Shown one piece after another: positions 38,426-45,877 of a DNA stretch of 64,000 nucleotides. Below the pieces are notes generated by a model that saw nothing but the letters and a program-made list of their open reading frames with translations, was not told the origin of the DNA and made no database searches. Each line of letters opens with the position of its first letter. The stretch's first letter is position 1. Source of the stretch: an uncultured Oceanospirillaceae bacterium (GTDB taxonomy: Bacteria > Pseudomonadota > Gammaproteobacteria > Pseudomonadales > Balneatricaceae). The translations under genes were made by a program, and so were the position numbers. The stretch lies in assembly GCA_913057435.1 (NCBI GenBank), contig CAJXNY010000010.1:54522-118521 (forward strand), read 5' to 3'.

Positions 38426-39037
38426 ATGGAAGCACTGAATACCGCCTGGCAGGCGATGTCCGGCTGGGAACTGGTGGCCGTGCTGCTGTCAGTGCTCTAT
38501 CTGGTACTGGCAATCCGCCAGAACCCCTGGTGCTGGCCTGCGGCGTTTTGCAGCACCGCCATCTTTTCCGTGCTGTTCTGGAATGTCTCGCTGCTGATGG
38601 AATCAGCGTTACATATCTACTACCTGGCCATGGCCGTGTACGGTGGCTGGGCATGGCGTAAAGGCGGCAGCGGGCAGGGTAGGACACTGCCAATTATCCG
38701 CTGGCGTGCCTCACAGCACCTGCTGGCGATTACTGCTATCGTGGTGCTGACACTGGTCTCGGGCAGCCTGCTCAGTGATAACACCAGCGCCGTGCGGCCC
38801 TACCTGGACTCCTTTACCAGCTGGGGCGCGGTGATCACCACCTGGATGGTCACGCGAAAGGTGCTGGAAAACTGGATCTACTGGCTGATCTTCGACGGCT
38901 TGTCGATTTTCCTGTTTCTCGACCGTGGTCTGCTCCTTACCGCCGGGCTGTTTATGCTCTACGAGGCGATGGTGCTGGTCGGCATGTGGAAATGGTGGCA
39001 TGAGTATAAGCGTCAACCTGTCTGCGCGTCAGTGTGA
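38426..39037 (+). CDS. pnuT: PnuC-family thiamine transporter (PnuT)
   Basis: A 203-residue inner-membrane carrier of the PnuC family with seven or eight helices. The family motif WxxWxx(D) near the end appears as ENWIYWLIFDGLSIFLF, and an aromatic cluster WPAAFCSTAIFSVLFW lies early. PnuC proteins carry vitamins by facilitated diffusion; the thiamine specificity is inferred from the riboswitch and operon partners, as known for PnuT genes in other gammaproteobacteria. The start codon directly follows the ykoF-like stop. Thiamine would be kept inside by phosphorylation. Confidence 0.9.
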   Translation: MEALNTAWQAMSGWELVAVLLSVLYLVLAIRQNPWCWPAAFCSTAIFSVLFWNVSLLMESALHIYYLAMAVYGGWAWRKGGSGQGRTLPIIRWRASQHLLAITAIVVLTLVSGSLLSDNTSAVRPYLDSFTSWGAVITTWMVTRKVLENWIYWLIFDGLSIFLFLDRGLLLTAGLFMLYEAMVLVGMWKWWHEYKRQPVCASV

Positions 39038-39172
39038 CTGCCCAGCGGCGACTGCCTGGAATGGATACCAGGGTCAGTCGTTGCTGGATTTTACATATTA
39101 ATAACGTGTGTGCTAATTATTAAAATGTTATCTTTCTAGTCCAAAATCCCTGCGTGATTAGGATAAAGAAGC

Positions 39173-39823
39173 ATGATGAAATTGATAAGTTATAATATTT
39201 GCCCCTACGTTCAGCGAGCAAGATACGCACTTGAAGAAGCGTCAACTCCCTATGAGATTGTATTTATAGATCCCTATGAGGAAAAGCCAGAGTGGTTCCT
39301 TGATGTGTCACCTAATGGAAAAGTCCCTGTTCTAATTGTTGATTCTGTGCCTATAAATCACTCTGATGTGATTGTAGAGTTTGTTAATGATTACGTGGGT
39401 GGGACGTATTACCCTGATTGCAGTCTGAAAAAGGCTGCTTACAGGATGTTAATTAAGTCCGTTGATTCCTATCATGCTGACCTTCAGAACGTTTTTTTAG
39501 CCAAGACAAAAGATGAATATACGGCCTCTATTTTAATATTTAATAAGAGCATGCATGAGCTGAATGCATCATTGTTAAACTCTATTGTATCTTTAGAGGA
39601 AGTGAGTATGGTTTCATTCTACTATGCACCACTGTTTAATTTGGTTAACTCGGTTAATGAAATAATAGGCGGTGAGTTATCTTATGATTATGAGCCTTTG
39701 AATTCCTGGGTTGAAGAAATTATAGGTAGTCCGGCATTCTCTAAAGCAATTGATGCGGACTATGCTTCTGGTTTGAAAGCTTTTATAAAAAGCAGGGGTA
39801 GTTACATTGGGGTTAAGTACTGA
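39173..39823 (+). CDS. Glutathione transferase-like protein, AT-rich
   Basis: A 216-residue GST-fold protein. The N-terminal thioredoxin-like domain has ICPYVQRARYALEEA (CPYV active-site-like loop with a single Cys) and PNGKVPVLIVDSVPINHSDVIVEFVND, the glutathione-binding cis-Pro and Ser/Asp motif. It is closest to the omega/dehydroascorbate-reductase-like branch. Base use is clearly more AT-rich than pnuT just upstream, which marks the start of the first accessory segment. The ATG at 39173 has AAAGAAGC upstream. Function unknown beyond the fold. Confidence 0.8.
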   Translation: MMKLISYNICPYVQRARYALEEASTPYEIVFIDPYEEKPEWFLDVSPNGKVPVLIVDSVPINHSDVIVEFVNDYVGGTYYPDCSLKKAAYRMLIKSVDSYHADLQNVFLAKTKDEYTASILIFNKSMHELNASLLNSIVSLEEVSMVSFYYAPLFNLVNSVNEIIGGELSYDYEPLNSWVEEIIGSPAFSKAIDADYASGLKAFIKSRGSYIGVKY

Positions 39824-39968
39824 AACGATTATCGTGAAATAATAACGGCTACGGTTTTTATCACTGAATTAGATAGCGTAGAGAATTATCATTAAGTCCA
39901 GTTGATTAGTGCGGCGTGCATAGAATTGTGCACGTTAATAACGTACATGATCATCATGGAGCTATTAT

Positions 39969-40358
39969 GTGAGAATGAATTTTTGCCCAGGACCTTTCGA
40001 GTTTGATATGAATATACTTTTTAAGATTTTTTCTTCGATAGGTTTTTTGTTTGTTCTCCTTTTTTCTGTCGCACTATATTTAGATATTCAAGAGATGGAC
40101 AAGACAGAAGGTGGATATGAATCCCCCTATTCAGGTGTGACTGGAGAAACGCTTGACTGGGACAGCATGGATCTGTCCTCTACGGGTTTGGTTCGGCGTG
40201 GTTACGTATTGAATTTTTTAGTTAATGGTACAACAGGAATGATTAGCCTTGAAATATTTGGTATACCATTTGAAGCTAGAAAATTATCGGAGCGAGCAAT
40301 TATTGTTCATAAACTCAAAGAGGCATTTGTTCGCAGAGGTTTCTCTCCGGAATTTTAA
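39969..40358 (+). CDS. Small membrane-anchored protein of unknown function
   Basis: Not recognised. The 129-residue frame has one strong hydrophobic helix, ILFKIFSSIGFLFVLLFSVALYLDI, then a 90-residue polar domain that is probably outside the cytoplasm or a lipid-facing cap. Start uncertain: GTG 39969 (GGAG upstream), ATG 39975 or ATG 40008 right before the helix. AT-rich, like its neighbours. Flanked by the GST-like gene and a 620-base spacer with an attC-like site. Confidence 0.55.
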   Translation: MRMNFCPGPFEFDMNILFKIFSSIGFLFVLLFSVALYLDIQEMDKTEGGYESPYSGVTGETLDWDSMDLSSTGLVRRGYVLNFLVNGTTGMISLEIFGIPFEARKLSERAIIVHKLKEAFVRRGFSPEF

Positions 40359-40735
40359 TTTTAAAAATTAATCTGGCGTAATTTTTGCCTCCAGTAGAGA
40401 CAATAATCTGTTATGTGGCGTGCTTTATGTTGGGCTTCCTGTCTGGGGGATTCTCCAACGCTGCTATTTCAACTGTACAATAGCGTGACGTATCCGGAGC
40501 GCAGTCTCTGCTTTTTACTGATCTGGCAACTAATCTGTAATCGCCGCTATGGCGCGCAGTTTCTGTGTTTTTTCCAAACGATAAAATGAAGTTTTAGAAC
40601 CGTGTTCTTTGACTTAAATAGAGCTTTACCAACGACCTGCGGTATCAGAGTATACAGGTCTGATTACTTAGACGCATTACATCAGCTGTAAATTTCCGCC
40701 AAATTAATGGTAGGAGGTGAATTTTTTGGAAGTGT
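40359..40735. other. AT-rich spacer without genes in the first accessory segment
   Basis: There is no plausible gene. Two fragments, around 40536 and 40685, read CTGTAATCGCCGC and CTGTAAATTTCCGCC, close to the CTGTAAATTGCCGC of the better attC-like site at 61204, so decayed recombination sites are possible. Confidence 0.35.
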
Positions 40736-40853
40736 GCCTAATAATAAACCGCACGCGAACATATACTGCTAAGCTTGTTTTCGTGTATGTGAGATGCTCA
40801 ATTACATACAATAGTGCTGTTCACACTATGTGTCGGTGAGCTTGGTGTTAGGC
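40736..40853 (+). mobile_element. attC-like integron recombination site
   Basis: The outer pair is GCCTAAT (40736-40742) and GTTAGGC (40847-40853), the classic simple-site cores with one mismatch. The inner pair is ACCGCAC (40748-40754) and GTGTCGGT (40830-40837), which pair with one extrahelical base as attC sites do. Between them are further stem-loops such as ATAGTG/CACTAT. The arms are not equally spaced, so this is provisional. A GNAT gene follows 130 bases later. Confidence 0.4.
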
Positions 40854-40982
40854 AGGCATGGTCATAATTGAAATTAAATACCCACAAGGTTTGCTGCAGG
40901 CTCAGCCTTATGGGCGGGCTTTGGCGGGGGCACGTAAAGCGATTAACCACATAATTGTTTACTCTATTAAGGTAAGGCCATC

Positions 40983-41405
40983 ATGAAGGTTGTTGTAAGT
41001 CAGACTGAAGAATCAATAAAAATTGCTCAGGAAATTCGTAAAGAAGTATTTGTCCAGGAACAAGGGATACCGTTGCATTTAGATCTTGATGGGCTAGATT
41101 TGAATTCATATCATTCTCTTGTTTTTGTTGATGATAAAGCTGTTGGTGTTGCAAGGTTGACTTTAGTGGAAAACAACCGTGCAGTTATGGCGCGAGTTGC
41201 TATTGTAAAAACCTATAGAGGTAAAGGGATAGCAACAAAGCTAGTTGAGTCATTAATAATAAAGGCTAAGCAACTAGAAATTAGCGGTATTGAAATTCAT
41301 GCTCATGAATATTTGAGAGAATATTATGAAAAGTTTGGATTTGGCTACATTAAACACGTAGAAACCGTTGGTGATCATCAGTTGATTGAAATGTATTTGG
41401 CTTAA
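40983..41405 (+). CDS. GNAT N-acetyltransferase, AT-rich
   Basis: A 140-residue ElaA/GNAT-like acetyltransferase: IRKEVFVQEQGIP at the N-terminus, motif A RVAIVKTYRGKGIATKLVESLIIKA (acetyl-CoA pyrophosphate loop RGKGIA) and YLREYYEKFGFGYI as motif B. Substrate unknown. GNATs of this size are frequent integron cargo. ATG 40983 has AAGGTAAGG upstream. It lies after the attC-like site in the AT-rich segment. Confidence 0.85.
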   Translation: MKVVVSQTEESIKIAQEIRKEVFVQEQGIPLHLDLDGLDLNSYHSLVFVDDKAVGVARLTLVENNRAVMARVAIVKTYRGKGIATKLVESLIIKAKQLEISGIEIHAHEYLREYYEKFGFGYIKHVETVGDHQLIEMYLA

Positions 41406-41495
41406 TTAAGAGTGCAGAGGTCTTGTCAAATAAATTAAAAGCTCTCTTTTCTCACATTTAATCAATAGTTCCTGGCCCGTTAACAGGGGTGTTGT

Positions 41496-41837
41496 ATGTT
41501 TAGAGGGAAACACATGCTGTTATATTTTTACGGTTTAATAAACGGAATACTTGTTTTAGGTTCTGTAGCTTGGCCATTTGCTGCATTCTCAAGTATTTTT
41601 CTTTTTGATTCTTCAAGTTCGACTAGCAGTCCCGTTACCATTGCGTTGGCAATATCTGTTTTAGGCTACCCAATTCCGGCTGTATTTGGCAATATATTGT
41701 TCTGGAAAAGCAGGAATACATCAAGTTCTATGGAAAAGTTTAAATACACAATGGTTAGTTCCTCTGGTTATATTGCGATTGGTTTGTTTGTTATATTGTT
41801 GGAGTTTGTTTGTCAGGGCAGGTTCGCGTGCAATTGA
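41496..41837 (+). CDS. Small integral membrane protein, unknown
   Basis: Not recognised. The 113-residue protein has three predicted helices (about 9-37, 46-69 and 87-107) separated by short polar loops, one rich in Ser (DSSSSTSS). It is AT-rich and shares the orientation of its neighbours. The start could be ATG 41496 or Met7 at 41514; neither has a strong ribosome site. Base composition and company suggest acquired DNA. Confidence 0.6.
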   Translation: MFRGKHMLLYFYGLINGILVLGSVAWPFAAFSSIFLFDSSSSTSSPVTIALAISVLGYPIPAVFGNILFWKSRNTSSSMEKFKYTMVSSSGYIAIGLFVILLEFVCQGRFACN

Positions 41838-41918
41838 TTCACATAAAAGTACTATAAGATATCAAGTTATTAGTGCGTGGATCATCCGCTTGCGGTAAAT
41901 ATTATTACAGAGGTTTGT

Positions 41919-42308
41919 ATGGATTTAATACTGGAAAGTGAAATAGTTAAAGCTGAAGAGAGCTTGAGGTTGGCAATGATTTCGTCCGACGTTGAGACTC
42001 TTAATCAGCTTCTTTCAAAGGACTTGATGTTTACTAATCATATGGGGCTGCTTCTTTCAAAAGATGATGATTTGGCTGCTCATAGGAAAGGTGATTTTAA
42101 AATTATTTCTTTGTTGTTATCCGACCAAGTTATTAAATGTTCGGGTGAGGTTGTGGTCGTATCTAGCCATGCAAAAATTGTGGGTAGTTACAAAGGTGAA
42201 GCGGCAAATGGTAACTTTCGCTTCACCAGAGTGTGGGAGAAGTTTGAGAGTAAATGGCAAGTTGTAGCCGGGCACTCAAGTGTCGTATCAGTGACAAGTG
42301 ATTGTTGA
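41919..42308 (+). CDS. NTF2-like / DUF4440 domain protein
   Basis: A 129-residue protein that fits the NTF2-like DUF4440/SnoaL fold: an N-terminal helix (EIVKAEESLRLAMISSDVETLNQLLSKDLMFTNHMGLLLSKDD), then strands ending in FRFTRVWEKFESKWQVVAGHSSVV, the typical family ending. The family includes small enzymes and ligand-binding proteins, so function is open. AGAGG lies before ATG 41919. It is the last gene of the AT-rich segment. Confidence 0.75.
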   Translation: MDLILESEIVKAEESLRLAMISSDVETLNQLLSKDLMFTNHMGLLLSKDDDLAAHRKGDFKIISLLLSDQVIKCSGEVVVVSSHAKIVGSYKGEAANGNFRFTRVWEKFESKWQVVAGHSSVVSVTSDC

Positions 42309-42551
42309 TCGGGTTCGGTGTAACTTTCTTCTGACCGCAGGCCAGTCATCACTGGGGTTTCAACGTTAAGCTTTCTTTACCGCCAAAGGATGAGTTCTAA
42401 CATCTGTTTGAACCGGTAGTATGTGGTACAGGATCGATAGGTTAGACGGCGATTAGTAAGGTTTAGGGAATGCAGCGGATCAGGCTATAGCAAGTGAGGC
42501 TGAGTGCCTGTTTCCAGATATCATCACAGCTATCAAGGACGGTAATAAACG

Positions 42552-43907
42552 ATGATTAATACAACTCAAGTTACAGCAAATAATACATCAGCTCAGCAAC
42601 AGACGACTGTTAATGACTATGGCGTCACTATTAACTGGTCCACGCCAGGAGGGGACCGGGCATGGGTGACGTCCAGTGTCGCACCGGTTAGCCCTGGTGA
42701 TCTTCCAGCGGCCACTGTATATCTCTATTACTCCCAGTTTATCCCCCAGGACGATTTGGGTACTTCGCTGCCTAGGGCCAGCTTGCCTGTCGGGGTTGGG
42801 ATTGAGGCGAAGATTGCTCCGCTTTTGCTGGACTCGACAACACTGGATGGAGAGATGCTCAGCCTGGCTGGGAGCTTTGCTGATCGTTATGCCGAACTGG
42901 ATAAAGCTGCTATACAGCAACGGGCAACCCATTTTCTGACAACGTCCCCTATGTCCGAGCGGCTTTTACCCTTTGATGATTTAAATGGAATGCTTCTTCC
43001 CAGAGATACTCCCGCTGATACGCTCTGGTTGGCTGATATTCGCCTGACTCTGGCCGATGGTACGGACTCGCTGAGTAAATATGGGTATGACTATCTGCGT
43101 TTTTCAAATGGCAATCTGACCGATGAGCTGGCCATCTTTCTTGATGCGTCGGTATTACCCACAGGATCAGACTTAGAGCTGAGTCATACTGCGTTTGCGG
43201 TGGTCACTGGTGACGTCACGATAAAGGCTGGAACCGCGGGTGGTCATGTATATGCTATGGCGGGTAGCCAGACCCTGATTGATGAAGGTGGAAACGGTAT
43301 CTTGCACGGCGGTGCAGGGGATGATCAGCTGCATGGCCATCTCCATAATGCAACACTGCACGGTGGCCTGGGTCACGATGCGGCGGTGTACAGCGGTAAT
43401 ATGGCTGATTATAAGGTATATCAGGTAGAGGGTGCTTTGAGGCTGGAATCCCTGGCTGGCCCTCAAAGCGGTATTGATACGTTAATAAATATTGAAGAGA
43501 TTCGCTTTGCCGATCAGACAATGGCGCTTGAAGTTAGCCAGACACAGGCAGCGATTACTACCCTGTATGGCCAGATCCTTGATCGTCAACCAGAACTGGG
43601 GGGTTATGCCTTCTGGAATGAGGCATTGGAGCAAAGTTCGATTGGCACGATGGCTATCGACTTTTTACAGTCTGCAGAGTACGCCGCTCGAACCGGCACG
43701 GACTTTAATCAGCTGGATGCTGCAGGGCAGGTGGAAGAATTATACAAAGGAATACTGGGGCGTGAGGCGGATGCTGGTGGCCTTGCATTCTGGCAAGGGA
43801 CATTGACTGCTGGAAGCACGCTGTCGCAGATTGCTGAGGGTTTTGTGTATTCTCAGGAACTGACGGAACAATACCAGACCAGCAGCAACTGGGATTTTAG
43901 CCTGTAA
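42552..43907 (+). CDS. RTX-repeat protein with DUF4214 repeats, likely type I secreted
   Basis: A 451-residue acidic protein with no N-terminal signal. A short RTX-type calcium-binding run lies near residues 255-280 (GGAGDDQLHGH, LHGGLGHDAAVYSG), followed by the MadF-like segment YKVYQVEGALRLESLAG...GIDTLINIEEIRFADQTMAL, common just after RTX repeats. The C-terminus has two DUF4214 units (LYGQILDRQPELGGYAFWNEAL and LYKGILGREADAGGLAFWQGTL). These features mark extracellular proteins exported by type I systems through a C-terminal signal. No ABC/MFP export genes are nearby. Base use is typical of the core genome, unlike the preceding genes. Confidence 0.8.
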   Translation: MINTTQVTANNTSAQQQTTVNDYGVTINWSTPGGDRAWVTSSVAPVSPGDLPAATVYLYYSQFIPQDDLGTSLPRASLPVGVGIEAKIAPLLLDSTTLDGEMLSLAGSFADRYAELDKAAIQQRATHFLTTSPMSERLLPFDDLNGMLLPRDTPADTLWLADIRLTLADGTDSLSKYGYDYLRFSNGNLTDELAIFLDASVLPTGSDLELSHTAFAVVTGDVTIKAGTAGGHVYAMAGSQTLIDEGGNGILHGGAGDDQLHGHLHNATLHGGLGHDAAVYSGNMADYKVYQVEGALRLESLAGPQSGIDTLINIEEIRFADQTMALEVSQTQAAITTLYGQILDRQPELGGYAFWNEALEQSSIGTMAIDFLQSAEYAARTGTDFNQLDAAGQVEELYKGILGREADAGGLAFWQGTLTAGSTLSQIAEGFVYSQELTEQYQTSSNWDFSL

Positions 43908-44034
43908 CGCATTGCCTTGCTGCGGGTTGCCGGTCAGCCCGCAGTCATACCCGATCATCACGCCAGCTCAGGTCTGGCTGCATACCGAGCCAGGTCCTGC
44001 TATCGTGTTCCTCTTTTAAACGGACCCGGCGCTG

Positions 44035-44619
44035 ATGAACCCTCGAAGTCTGCCGTTCTGGCTATTGATGGCCGCGTTGTATTCGATGCCCATTCAGGCC
44101 CGGCCGGTCGAGCAACTGTCCTACAAGTATTACGACATCACCCCGACCAGCCTTGCCGGGCTGCATAAGGCAGTGTTCAGCCGTTCACCTATCAAAACCA
44201 ATGGCCGCCAGTATGCCGGGCAGACCCGCTGGAAGCTGAGTTACCGTTACCGCCGCACACTTGATGGGGCAGGCTGTCGGTCAGGCTCGCTGGCGATTGC
44301 CCTGGATATCCAGTACACCATGCCCCGGCTGGCAAAAAATCACTGGACGCCGATCAGCGTGCGTAATGCTTTTAACCGCTATTACCAGGCTTTACTTCGC
44401 CATGAACAGGGTCATGCCCGATCGGGTCGGCTTGCAGCCAGAGAGGCCGAGCTGGCGTTGCAACGCCTCCCCGTTTTCCCACGCTGTGATCAGCTTAACA
44501 GCGCCATGGTCAGCACTTTTAACAACATTGTCCTTAAATACCAGCAGCGAGATATGGAGTATGATCGACGTACTGTCCATGGTAAAACACAGGGAGCGAC
44601 GCTCACCAACCGTCGCTAA
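44035..44619 (+). CDS. DUF922-type zinc-dependent protease
   Basis: A 194-residue exported protein with a signal peptide (1-22, cut near IQARP). The central zinc motif is HEQGH at 123-127, in LLRHEQGHARSGR, matching the DUF922 family of putative metalloproteases with HExxH-type sites. The N-terminal region KYYDITPTSLAGLHKAVFSRSP is the conserved DUF922 strand. No protein substrate is known. ATG 44035 is chosen for the signal peptide. It is followed 53 bases later by a small hypothetical gene. Confidence 0.85.
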   Translation: MNPRSLPFWLLMAALYSMPIQARPVEQLSYKYYDITPTSLAGLHKAVFSRSPIKTNGRQYAGQTRWKLSYRYRRTLDGAGCRSGSLAIALDIQYTMPRLAKNHWTPISVRNAFNRYYQALLRHEQGHARSGRLAAREAELALQRLPVFPRCDQLNSAMVSTFNNIVLKYQQRDMEYDRRTVHGKTQGATLTNRR

Positions 44620-44672
44620 GCACCAGTGCAGCCGTTGACCATACTCGCTTGTTACCACCGGAATTGGATGCC

Positions 44673-45005
44673 ATGAATAACCTCAGCAGCTATATTCACT
44701 GTATTCAAAATCAGTCTTCTGTGCTGACCATCTGTCAGCACTCTACGGAGCTGAATCGTTACCTGGATGATGGCATCGAAATCAGCGAACAGCACAGCCT
44801 CTACCACTTTGATAATGGCGTGGTGATCAGCTACCGGCTGGAGCGCGACGATACCCTCGATGATGATCAACAGTGTGAAGAGTGCTGGATCAGCTATGAA
44901 GTAGTTGAGCAGGGAGGGCAGAGAATCCGCCCGGCCAGCAAAAGTTTTTACAACGCCTGTCAGCAAAGCTTTTGGCTCAAAATGCAGACCTTCTCCGTGG
45001 GATAA
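44673..45005 (+). CDS. Small hypothetical protein
   Basis: Not recognised. A 110-residue acidic, soluble protein with several cysteines (CQHS, CEECWISY). ATG 44673 has GGATG upstream; an in-frame TTG at 44649 is an unlikely start. Base use looks like the core genome. The stop is 162 bases before the palindromes that front the TetR gene. Confidence 0.55.
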   Translation: MNNLSSYIHCIQNQSSVLTICQHSTELNRYLDDGIEISEQHSLYHFDNGVVISYRLERDDTLDDDQQCEECWISYEVVEQGGQRIRPASKSFYNACQQSFWLKMQTFSVG

Positions 45006-45167
45006 GCGTCAGTACTTTCCTTGTGGGGCAGCTGTCCTCAGCTGGAAGGGCTGGTAGCGGGTTGTTGAACGCTAACCCCAGGCGTTGCAGAGTCAGAGCT
45101 TCCCAGTGTAGATTTGTGCACCGCAGGGTGCACCGGTCCCATAAAAAACTCATACACCTCAATTTTA

Positions 45168-45248
45168 TTAAACACTGTTTAAAAGTTCTCTTTACATTCT
45201 GAACGCTGTTCATTATCCTTGCTCGCAATGTAATTAATCGCTGTTTAA
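45168..45248. promoter_or_regulatory. Three operator-like palindromes before the TetR-LplT/Aas operon
   Basis: TTAAAC-ACT-GTTTAA (45168-45182) and TGAAC-GCT-GTTCA (45200-45212) are perfect dyads with three-base centres; TTAATC-GCT-GTTTAA (45234-45248) is an imperfect third. All share the xCT-GTTyA half site. They lie in the 265-base spacer, the last ending 23 bases before the TetR start, and are likely TetR operators for self-control. Confidence 0.75.
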
Positions 45249-45271
45249 TAAAGTCTGCAAGTCGAGGATAA

Positions 45272-45877
45272 ATGATGGCCAGGCGTAATGAACATAGCCG
45301 TGAAGAGCTGCGCGAGATGGCGCTGGCAGCGGCAGAAACGTTGCTGGATCAGCAGGGCAGTGAGGCGTTGAGTACCCGTAAAATCGCCAGTGCGATTGGC
45401 TATTCCGCCGGGTCGCTGTATCAGGTGTTTAAGAACTACGATGATCTGTGCTGGCAGTTGAATCAGCGTACTCTGGCGATGTTGCTGGTGGCGCTGGAGC
45501 AGGCGGTGGCGAGCGCACCGGATCAGGCGTTACAGCAGTACGGTCAGCAGTATCTGGCGTTTGCGGCGCAGTGGCCGCAGCGCTGGTCGTTGCTGTTTGA
45601 ACACCGCACCCCGCTGGATCTGGAAACCCCCGAGACGCTGGAGCAGGCAATTGCGCAGCTGTTTGGCAAGATCGAACAGCCGCTGAGCCAGCTGTTTACC
45701 GATCGCAGTGCTGAACAGATCAGCGAAGCGGCGCGCACGCTCTGGGCCGGGGTGCATGGCATCGCGGTACTGCGCGCGCACAATAAACTGTTTCAGGTAC
45801 AGGATGGCGCGGATGCAATGGCCAGTACCCTGCTGGAACGTTATATCCTTGGCTGGCAACAGGAGATCTCAGCATGA
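45272..45877 (+). CDS. TetR/AcrR-family regulator, first gene of the lysophospholipid operon
   Basis: A 201-residue TetR protein with the helix-turn-helix STRKIASAIGYSAGSLYQVFKNYDDLCWQLN and a TetR_C_13-like ligand domain (WSLLFEHRTP). GAGGAT precedes the start. Its stop overlaps the start of the fusion gene by four bases (ATGA), so regulator and target are translated together. The three palindromes upstream suggest it represses its own operon, perhaps in response to an acyl compound (inference). Confidence 0.9.
   Translation: MMARRNEHSREELREMALAAAETLLDQQGSEALSTRKIASAIGYSAGSLYQVFKNYDDLCWQLNQRTLAMLLVALEQAVASAPDQALQQYGQQYLAFAAQWPQRWSLLFEHRTPLDLETPETLEQAIAQLFGKIEQPLSQLFTDRSAEQISEAARTLWAGVHGIAVLRAHNKLFQVQDGADAMASTLLERYILGWQQEISA

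Noticed and set aside
43920..43944. Terminator after the RTX gene
   Set aside because: A CTGCGGG/CCCGCAG hairpin is present, but no T run follows, so it was not called a terminator.
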